NCBI GenBank assembly: GCA_040757355.1
Contig: JBFLWY010000085.1
Coordinates: 1 to 6,850, forward strand
DNA from: DTYU01 sp040757355
GTDB lineage: Bacteria > Bacillota > Desulfotomaculia > Desulfotomaculales > Ammonificaceae
Direction of reading: 5' to 3'
DNA: 6,850 nt
Shown: positions 1-5,868 of the stretch, in pieces
How the letters are laid out: each line of letters begins with the position of its first letter
Numbering within the stretch: position 1 is the first letter of the stretch
Notes under the pieces: generated by a model
Database searches by the model: none
Seen by the model: only the letters and a program-made list of their open reading frames with translations
Told to the model about the DNA's origin: nothing
Program-made: the position numbers and the translations under genes

Positions 1-869
1 ATTCTCGGGGTGAACGCCTGGGAACTTGCGTGTAAGGCGTATCTTCTTAAGCTCAGCGGCAACCGGCTGAATAGCCTGTACGTGTACGAGAGACGTAAAA
101 AGAAGGATGGCTCCCCCTCAAAGAAGAAAACGATAAAAATCAGCAGGTCCGGGAACCCTGTTACGCATTCCATCGAATAACACTTGCCAGGATTGAAGCC
201 CTTACAGGCAAACCCCTCCCCCAAGCTCTGAAGGCCAACATTACTTCTCTGATAGAACTTCGAGATAATGCCGTCCACTTTTACAACCGAGGGTTCCTTT
301 TCGCCAAGCGCCTTCAAGAACTCGGCTCAGCAGTACTAAAAAACTACGTCCGTGTAATGCGGGAATGGTTCAATATGGACCTGTCGCAGTATAATTTCTA
401 TCTCATGCCAATTTCATTTTTTCCTGAGTCTTCCGTCGCCGAGGGGCTTGTTCTTAATAAAGAAGAAGAGAGGTTTCTCGATTTTATCGATATTCTTGAG
501 AAAGAGTCGTCTGACTCTGGCCCCTACGATGTCACCATTAATATTAATGTCAATTTTGTCAAGTCGAGAACCTCCGACGCGATCAAGGCCCAGCTTGGAA
601 GGGGCGAGGGTGCAATCACGGTACACCTTACTGAGGAACAGATAAGGGAGAAATACCCTTGGGACTACCGCGAGCTTGTGCGAAGGATGAAAGAGCGATA
701 CAAGGACTTCAAGGTCGTACGAAAGTTCCATGACCTGCGCAAAGCCGTTCTTGAAAACGAGCGGTATGTCAGACGAAGGTATCTGGACCCGGCCAAGCCG
801 CAAAGTGGGAAGAAAGACTTCTATAATCCAAATATCCTTCAGTATTTCGATAACCACTACACCAGGTAA
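1..869 (+). pseudogene. DUF3644-family protein, 5'-truncated by the window edge and frameshifted
   Basis: The gene is open from base 1 in one frame (codons starting at 1, 4, 7...) and reads NAWELACKAYLLKL, then a lysine-rich stretch, then RSGNPVTHSIE and a TAA at 178-180. The homology continues in the frame starting at 186, with LARIEALTGKPLP and IELRDNAVHFYN, and runs without a stop to TAA at 867-869. Both parts match the expected order of a DUF3644 protein: AWEL-KAYLLK, SGNP-THS, then LIELRDNAVH. One base therefore appears to be lost between about 174 and 185. RDNAVH (261-278) fits the R-x4-H signature of HEPN RNase domains. The C-terminal part (about 650-866) is basic and helix-rich (DYRELVRRMKERY, FYNPNILQYFDNHYTR) and may bind nucleic acid, which is inference. 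About 40 N-terminal residues should lie left of the window. The ATG at 357 is an internal codon, not a true start. Family assignment is fairly secure; the function is not known to me. A sequencing error could also explain the frame break. Confidence 0.75.
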
Positions 870-910
870 ACGGAGGGGCTGAGTCCAATAGCAACGAACG
901 GAAATATACG

Positions 911-959
911 CAAAAGTGCAAGTGCTGGCAGTAAGTAGGTCAGCATTTTGCATTTTTTT
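911..959 (+). terminator. Rho-independent terminator after the DUF3644 gene
   Basis: Bases 917-929 pair with 939-952 through about 13 base pairs, including two G-T wobbles and one bulged T at 949, around a 9-base loop (930-938). Seven T's follow directly (953-959). The run of A's at 912-915 can pair with the T tract, so the structure may also work in the reverse direction. It lies 48 bases after the DUF3644 stop codon and directly before the brxA promoter, so it should separate the two transcription units. Confidence 0.75.
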
Positions 960-960
960 C

Positions 961-989
961 TTGTATCACCTGTCACTACCATATATAAT
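961..989 (+). promoter_or_regulatory. Putative sigma-70-type promoter of the BREX operon
   Basis: A perfect TATAAT -10 box lies at 984-989 in an A+T-rich stretch. Seventeen bases upstream is TTGTAT (961-966), which matches the TTGACA -35 consensus at the first three positions. Transcription would start near 995-997. The -35 box begins two bases after the terminator T tract and lies inside the left arm of the inverted repeat at 959-970. The promoter was identified by eye from consensus and spacing; the weak -35 suggests low basal activity or an activator. Confidence 0.55.
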
Positions 990-996
990 ATGTTTG

Positions 997-1014
997 GCCG
1001 GCAAGTTAGCCGGC
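997..1014 (+). promoter_or_regulatory. Small GC-rich hairpin in the predicted brxA leader
   Basis: GCCGGC occurs at 997-1002 and again at 1009-1014, separated by AAGTTA. The hexamer is its own reverse complement, so the pair can form a 6-bp all-GC stem with a 6-base loop at the very 5' end of the predicted transcript. Such a 5' stem could stabilise the mRNA. No T tract follows, so it is not a terminator. It could be chance in G+C-rich DNA. Confidence 0.3.
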
Positions 1015-1036
1015 GAATTTGGACGGTGATACAAGA

Positions 1037-1867
1037 TTGAAAAATGATCCGGTCATGATCGGTATGAGCATCCCGGAAGACTTCTCGGCACCTGCATCTT
1101 GGGTTCAAGCGGGTTTTCGCTTTGGTGATAAGGGTACCCACACAAGCAGAACCATCATGTTTGAAGAACTGGCGACGGTGCTTCATGAATGTCCCGAAGA
1201 GGCGACGCATGACGATTACGCAAGAGCGATCATCGACCGGAACTGTTTAGGCAAGCGGACCGTTGCCACACGGAAGCTTTCGAGTCAGCGTTTAAGCGAA
1301 CTGTACGGCCTCGATCCATCACTGCCGCTGTTTCGGATTTTAAGATATTGCTGGCAGGCCGACAAGGATGGACACCGGCTCTTAGCTTTGCTAACCGCTA
1401 TGGCTCGCGACCCCTTGCTGCGGGTTACGTCACCTTTGATTTTAGGAATGCGCCCCGGAGAGGAACTTGTTCGTCAGCAAATGACGGGGATGCTTCGTGA
1501 GAGTGTGGGTAACCGTTTGAATGACCAGACGCTTGACAAGGTGGTGCGCAACGCTTCGTCATCCTGGACCCAATCGGGTCATTTGAAAGGGCGTGGACGT
1601 AAAATTCGCCAGAGAGTCAACCCTACGCCTGTCGTAACCGCTTACGCCCTTCTAATGGGTTATATTCTCGGCGTTCGCGGGATTGGTTTGTTCAAGACGT
1701 TATGGGCGAGGGTACTGGATGCATCCACGGAAGAACTTATTCAATCGGCTGTGGACGCAAAGCGTCTGGGTTTCTTGGATATGAGCCAGTCGGGCGGAAT
1801 CATTGAGGTTTCATTTGCCCGCCTGTTAACGCAGGAGGAAAGGCGGCTGATCCATGGGCAAAATTGA
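1037..1867 (+). CDS. brxA: BrxA-like BREX accessory protein (long, divergent form)
   Basis: This is the first gene of the BREX operon, about 276 residues, called BrxA from its place before brxB-brxC-pglX and weak resemblance to the DUF1819/BrxA pattern. Visible segments are GFRFGDKGTHTSRT (residues 26-39), a basic helical stretch LGKRTVATRKLSSQRL (71-86) ending in SELYGLD, ARDPLLR (123-129), a very basic loop KGRGRKIRQR (184-193), and a C-terminal part (195-260) that looks like a winged helix. Canonical BrxA is about 200 residues and is reported to be a helical DNA-binding protein, which the many basic residues here would suit. The start is uncertain. TTG at 1037 is preferred because GGTGAT, complementary to the 16S 3' end, lies 6 bases upstream. 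TTG at 1019 and in-frame ATGs at 1055 and 1064 have no good ribosome binding site. The end overlaps brxB by 14 bases. It could instead be a separate BREX accessory family that replaces BrxA. Confidence 0.65.
   Translation: MKNDPVMIGMSIPEDFSAPASWVQAGFRFGDKGTHTSRTIMFEELATVLHECPEEATHDDYARAIIDRNCLGKRTVATRKLSSQRLSELYGLDPSLPLFRILRYCWQADKDGHRLLALLTAMARDPLLRVTSPLILGMRPGEELVRQQMTGMLRESVGNRLNDQTLDKVVRNASSSWTQSGHLKGRGRKIRQRVNPTPVVTAYALLMGYILGVRGIGLFKTLWARVLDASTEELIQSAVDAKRLGFLDMSQSGGIIEVSFARLLTQEERRLIHGQN
1833..1843 (+). promoter_or_regulatory. Ribosome binding site of brxB inside brxA
   Basis: AGGAGGAAAGG lies within the last codons of brxA, 10 bases before the brxB ATG measured from the AAAGG end and 15 from the AGGAGG core. 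It supports ATG 1854 as the start and the 14-base overlap with brxA. Confidence 0.6.
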
Positions 1868-2417
1868 AGATTTGGCAACTCTGTATTACAACCACATTTC
1901 CGCGCCGTGGCCACGCAACCTTGCCGGGGAACAGCGGGTGGTTTTTATCGTCTATCCCAAGAACGATGAGCGGAGGCTCCGTGCCAGGATAGAACTGTTC
2001 GAGATGGCCACCGTCCGGGCGGGGCACAAATGGAAGGTTGTTGATCTTACCAAGACCTTTGCCCGCTGGATGACGGGTATTGAGTATAAAGACATATATT
2101 TCGAAGCGCCCGACGACCTGAAAATGAGGCTGCGCAGCGATTTCTTAAAGTTTGCGGCCGGCGACATCCGTAAGGCGCTAACCGGTGAAGACGTAGACGC
2201 CGATACTGTAGTCGCGGTATACGGGGTAGCAAGTCTATACGGTTTCACCAAGGTATCCCTCGTTTTAAACGAAGTCTCCCGGGAAATCCGCGGCCGGCTG
2301 CTGCTCTTTTTCCCGGGCACATACGAAAACAACAACTATCGCCTGCTTGACGCCCGTGACGGGTGGAGCTACCTGGCTATTCCGATCACATTATATAACG
2401 GGGTGAGAGACGCATGA
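1854..2417 (+). CDS. brxB: BREX protein BrxB (DUF1788 family)
   Basis: This 187-residue protein is a clear DUF1788/BrxB member, close to the family's usual length of just under 200. Diagnostic segments are RVVFIVYPKNDERRLRARIE (28-47), GHKWKVVDLTKTFARWM (58-74), the strand-loop TVVAVYGVASLYGF (118-131), and a strongly conserved C-terminal block GRLLLFFPGTYENNNYRLLD (147-166) with ARDGWSYLAIPIT after it. No catalytic motif, signal peptide or membrane segment is visible, so it is cytoplasmic. The biochemical role of BrxB is not established; genetics in other BREX systems show it is needed for methylation and defence. It starts inside brxA, and its stop overlaps the brxC ATG as ATGA, so it is translated from the same mRNA and probably coupled to both neighbours. 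Family assignment is firm. Confidence 0.9.
   Translation: MGKIEDLATLYYNHISAPWPRNLAGEQRVVFIVYPKNDERRLRARIELFEMATVRAGHKWKVVDLTKTFARWMTGIEYKDIYFEAPDDLKMRLRSDFLKFAAGDIRKALTGEDVDADTVVAVYGVASLYGFTKVSLVLNEVSREIRGRLLLFFPGTYENNNYRLLDARDGWSYLAIPITLYNGVRDA
2400..2407 (+). promoter_or_regulatory. Ribosome binding site of brxC
   Basis: GGGGTGAG sits 6 bases before the ATG at 2414, within the end of brxB. It supports that start and the ATGA overlap. Confidence 0.55.
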
Positions 2418-5400
2418 GGAACCGCGACGTTTTTCAGCGTGATCCCGCTGTCGCAAAGTTGCTAAACGACGGTGTGGCCGAAGTTGCGGAAGCAAAAACG
2501 AAAAAAGAAATCGAAACCCTGCGCTACGAGCTCGAGCACTTCGTATGTGAGGGACAGTATAAAGACGGCCTTGTTCGGATTCTCGAGTCTTACCTGAGTA
2601 ATGTCAATTCAACGGTTCAGCCGGCCGCCTGGGTGAGCGGTTTTTTCGGAAGCGGAAAATCACATCTGCTCCGGATGTTGCAGCATTTGTGGGTTGATAC
2701 AAAGTTTGAAGATGGGGCCACTGCGCGGGGACTGGCGCGACTGCCGGACGAAGTAAGGGATCTGCTGAGAGAACTGGATACACTCGGTAAACGGTGCGGC
2801 GGCCTCCATGCGGCTGCGGGGAAACTGCCCTCCGGCAGCGGGGATAGCATTCGCCTTACAGTCCTCGGTATTATCCTGCGTTCAAAAGGCTTGCCGGAAG
2901 CTGTTCCCCAAGCGCAGTTCTGCCTGTGGCTCAGGAAAAACGGCATTTATGAAAAGGTGAAAAGGGCGGTTGAGGGCGCGGGCAAGGATTTCTTTACGGA
3001 ACTCCATGATTTATACGCCAGTCCGGTTTTGGCAGCGGCGATCTTGAATGCGGACCCTGATTTTGCCCCGGACCACAGGCAGGCGCGCGCCACCCTTCGT
3101 GCCCAGTTCCCCGCTGTGGAGGATATACCCACCTCCGAATTCATTCGCCTTATTCGCGAAGTGCTTAGCGTTAACGGACAAATTCCCTGCACGATAATCG
3201 TGCTTGACGAGATCCAGCTCTTTATCGGGGAGAGCGACTCCCGTTCAACCGACGTGCAGGAAGCCGCCGAGGCGCTTTGCAAACAGCTTGACAGCCGGGT
3301 TTTACTCATCGGGGCCGGCCAGACGGCTCTTGCTGGGAACGTCCCGCTTCTGCAGCGGCTCAGCGCGCGCTTTACCATTCCGGTCGAACTCTCGGACGCG
3401 GATGTCGAGACCGTGACCCGCCGGGTGGTGCTGGCGAAGAAGGCGGACAAGCTGAAGGCCGTCGAGGACGTCCTAAACGCCCACGCGGGCGAGATTGACC
3501 GGCAGCTTCGCGGCACAAAAATCGCCGTGCGCAGCGAAGACCGGAACGTTATGGTCGAAGACTACCCCCTTCTGCCGGTTCGCCGCCGTTTCTGGGAGGC
3601 TGTTCTTCGCGCCGTTGACAAACTTGGCACCAGCAGTCAGATACGCACGCAGCTCCGGATCGTTTACGACGCTGTCCGTGAAACCGCTGAAGAGCCGCTG
3701 GGCACGGTTGTGCCGGCCGATTTTATCTTCGACCAGCTTCAACCGGATTTGCTACGCACCGGCGTTCTGTCGCGTGAGATTGACGAAACCATCCGCAACC
3801 TCGATAACGGGACGCCAGAAGGTGTCTTAGCCAAGCGTCTCTGCGGGCTCATCTTCCTCATCCGCAAACTGCCGCGCGAAGCCGTGGCCGACATTGGTGT
3901 CCGGGCAAAACCGGAAATGCTGGCCGACCTCATAGTAAGCGATCTTTCTAATGATGGAACAGTCCTGCGGCGGGATATCCCCCGCATCCTCGATAAACTC
4001 GTTGAGGAAGGCAAACTGCTCAAGCTGGATGATGAATACAGCCTTCAGACGCGGGAAAGCAGCGAGTGGGACCGCGAATTCCGCAACCGGCAGGCGCAGT
4101 TGTCAAATGACCCCGCGGCCATTCCGAGCAAGCGCGCCGCACTGATCAGCGCGGCCTGTGAGGCTGCTCTAAGTGAGATTAAGCTGTTGCAGGGCGAGTG
4201 TAAGGAAGCCCGCAAGCTCTTAATTCATTTCGGGACAGAAGCGCCCCAGCCTAAAGGACGCGAGATCCCGGTTTGGATCCGCGACGGCTGGGGGGAAAGT
4301 GAGAGTACCGTTCTGTCGGATGCCCGGGCGGCCGGCAGCGACAGTCCAACCATTTTCGTTTACATCCCCAAGGCTGGCGCTGATGACTTAAAAAGAGCCA
4401 TAATCCAATATGAGGCGGCCAAGGGCACCATCGATTTCAAAGGCGCCCCTTCGACCCCTGAAGGGCAGGAAGCCCGCGACGCGATGGCCACCCGTATGGG
4501 CACTGCCGAGACGGCGCAAAACAACATTGTCAAGGATGTTATTAACGGCGCTAAAGTTATTCAGGGCGGCGGTCAGGAGCGCTTCGAATTGTCGTTGAAA
4601 GACAAGGTGCTCGCAGCCGCCGAGGCGTCCCTTGACCGCCTGTTCCCGGACTTCCGGTATGCCGATAACAGCCGCTGGCCGAGGGTTATTGAGCGGGCGA
4701 AAAACGGCGACGCGTCCGCCATGCAAGCCGTTGGTTGGAACGACGCCCCTGAAAAGCACCCCGTCTGTTCCGCTGTTCTTTCGGAGATCGGCTCCGGCAA
4801 AAAGGGCAAAGAGGTCCGCGACGCCTTTGAAAAAAGTCCTTACGGCTGGCCCCGCGACGCAGTTGACGCCGCTTTGATCACGCTCTTTGCCGCCGGGCAC
4901 ATCCGCGCCTGGTATAAAGGCGCGCCGCTTGACAAGGGCCAGCTTGACCAGGCCAAGATTTCGGCTGCCGACTTCCGGGCGGAGACGGTAGCCATCGATG
5001 CCCGTTCCCGCATCCAACTGCGCAAGCTTTTTCAGACAGCCGGGCTGCCCTGCAAGGACGGTGACGAATCTGCCGCTGCCGGGCAGTTTCTGGCGAAACT
5101 CACAGACCTTGCCGACCGTGCCGGCGGTGAACCTCCCCTGCCGGCGCGTCCTGCCACGGATCATTTAGATACTTTACGGGGATTGGCCGGAAACGAGCAG
5201 CTCGCTGCGATCCTGGAACAGTTCGAGGTGCTTGTCCGGCAACTGAAAGAATGGTCGGCGTCAGCGGAACTGGCCGCCAAACGCAAAGCTGCCTGGGATA
5301 AGCTTCAGACCCTGCTCAGGCACGCCCGCGGCCTCCCGGAAGCGGAGGATCTCCAGAAGCAGGCCGACGCTGTCCGGGAAGAGCGCCGGTTGCTGGCAGA

Positions 5401-5857
5401 ACCCGATCCGGTTCCGGGAATCCATCAAGAGGCTGTCCGCGTGCTCCGGGCCGCCGTTGTGGAAGCCCGTTCCGGGTTCGAGGCCGTTTACAACCGGGGA
5501 ATGGTTGCACTGGAGAATAGCGATAACTGGCAGAAGCTACCACCGGAGCAACAGCGGCGCATCCTCGAGGCCGAGGGGATTGCCGGCATTCCACAGGTAC
5601 CGGTGGGGGATGACAACGCTTTGATCCGCAGCCTCGAAGATATCTCGCTTGCCAACTGGAAAACAAGGATCAACGCCCTGCCGCAGCAGTTTACCAACGC
5701 CGTGGTGGCGGCCGCGAAGCTGCTCGAGCCGAAGACGCAAAAGGTGAGGCTGACCAGCGGGACCTTGAAGACAACAGACGATGTAAGAGCGTGGGTGGAC
5801 GAAGTTGAGAGGGACCTTCTCGAAAAGATTAAAGCTGGTCCGATCTTGATCTCATAA
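2414..5857 (+). CDS. brxC: BREX P-loop ATPase BrxC
   Basis: This 1147-residue protein has the size and layout of BrxC, the large AAA+/P-loop ATPase of BREX. The N-terminal segment starts MRNRDVFQRDP and carries the family's TLRYELEHFVCEGQY (35-49). Walker A is GFFGSGKS (76-83), with K82 and S83 as nucleotide-binding residues. Walker B is IIVLDE (261-266), with D265 and E266. A sensor-1-like strand LLIGAGQT (297-304) and RLSARF (315-320), a likely arginine-finger region, complete an intact ATPase core. The central and C-terminal parts hold the BrxC-type PYGWPRDAV (809-817), a charged helical and probably coiled-coil stretch (about 920-1000), and an ending rich in W, D and E up to GPILIS. All motifs look intact and no frame break is seen. 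ATP use is thought to drive assembly of the BREX complex on DNA. It overlaps brxB by 4 bases and precedes pglX by 11. PglY of type 2 BREX is a relative, but BrxC fits the brxB context better. Confidence 0.93.
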   Translation: MRNRDVFQRDPAVAKLLNDGVAEVAEAKTKKEIETLRYELEHFVCEGQYKDGLVRILESYLSNVNSTVQPAAWVSGFFGSGKSHLLRMLQHLWVDTKFEDGATARGLARLPDEVRDLLRELDTLGKRCGGLHAAAGKLPSGSGDSIRLTVLGIILRSKGLPEAVPQAQFCLWLRKNGIYEKVKRAVEGAGKDFFTELHDLYASPVLAAAILNADPDFAPDHRQARATLRAQFPAVEDIPTSEFIRLIREVLSVNGQIPCTIIVLDEIQLFIGESDSRSTDVQEAAEALCKQLDSRVLLIGAGQTALAGNVPLLQRLSARFTIPVELSDADVETVTRRVVLAKKADKLKAVEDVLNAHAGEIDRQLRGTKIAVRSEDRNVMVEDYPLLPVRRRFWEAVLRAVDKLGTSSQIRTQLRIVYDAVRETAEEPLGTVVPADFIFDQLQPDLLRTGVLSREIDETIRNLDNGTPEGVLAKRLCGLIFLIRKLPREAVADIGVRAKPEMLADLIVSDLSNDGTVLRRDIPRILDKLVEEGKLLKLDDEYSLQTRESSEWDREFRNRQAQLSNDPAAIPSKRAALISAACEAALSEIKLLQGECKEARKLLIHFGTEAPQPKGREIPVWIRDGWGESESTVLSDARAAGSDSPTIFVYIPKAGADDLKRAIIQYEAAKGTIDFKGAPSTPEGQEARDAMATRMGTAETAQNNIVKDVINGAKVIQGGGQERFELSLKDKVLAAAEASLDRLFPDFRYADNSRWPRVIERAKNGDASAMQAVGWNDAPEKHPVCSAVLSEIGSGKKGKEVRDAFEKSPYGWPRDAVDAALITLFAAGHIRAWYKGAPLDKGQLDQAKISAADFRAETVAIDARSRIQLRKLFQTAGLPCKDGDESAAAGQFLAKLTDLADRAGGEPPLPARPATDHLDTLRGLAGNEQLAAILEQFEVLVRQLKEWSASAELAAKRKAAWDKLQTLLRHARGLPEAEDLQKQADAVREERRLLAEPDPVPGIHQEAVRVLRAAVVEARSGFEAVYNRGMVALENSDNWQKLPPEQQRRILEAEGIAGIPQVPVGDDNALIRSLEDISLANWKTRINALPQQFTNAVVAAAKLLEPKTQKVRLTSGTLKTTDDVRAWVDEVERDLLEKIKAGPILIS

Positions 5858-5862
5858 GGGGA
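5856..5862 (+). promoter_or_regulatory. Ribosome binding site of pglX
   Basis: AAGGGGA begins in the brxC stop codon and ends 6 bases before ATG 5869. The spacing is ideal and fixes the pglX start. Confidence 0.7.
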
Positions 5863-5868
5863 ACGAAC

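Larger units (their letters stand above)
959..1036. repeat. 12-bp perfect inverted repeat bracketing the brxA promoter and start region
   Basis: TCTTGTATCACC (959-970) is the exact reverse complement of GGTGATACAAGA (1025-1036). The arms are 54 bases apart and can be extended inward by three more pairs (972-974 with 1022-1024) if T971 is bulged. The left arm covers the predicted -35 box. The right arm covers the GGTGAT that probably serves as the brxA ribosome binding site. This could be a pair of operator half-sites or an RNA stem in read-through transcripts; the sequence alone does not decide. Confidence 0.6.

Noticed and set aside
160..186. Programmed -1 ribosomal frameshifting in the DUF3644 gene.
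   Set aside because: No X-XXY-YYZ slippery heptamer is present near the frame change, and no strong downstream stem was seen. A plain one-base deletion or error is simpler.
357..869. A separate 170-residue gene starting at ATG 357.
   Set aside because: The same frame is open and homologous to DUF3644 well upstream of 357 (from about 186), so the ATG is an internal codon.
870..1036. CRISPR array, tRNA or mobile-element end in the intergenic region.
   Set aside because: No repeated spacer-like units, cloverleaf or transposase remnant is present. The only repeats are the terminator stem, the GCCGGC pair and the 12-bp inverted repeat.
4388..5164. A 258-codon minus-strand open frame inside brxC.
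   Set aside because: It lies wholly within the conserved brxC reading frame, with no ribosome binding site or family motif that I can see.
2414..5857. PglY (type 2 BREX ATPase) instead of BrxC.
   Set aside because: brxB lies directly upstream and pglX downstream, with no pglW. The N-terminal and PYGWPRDAV segments match BrxC.
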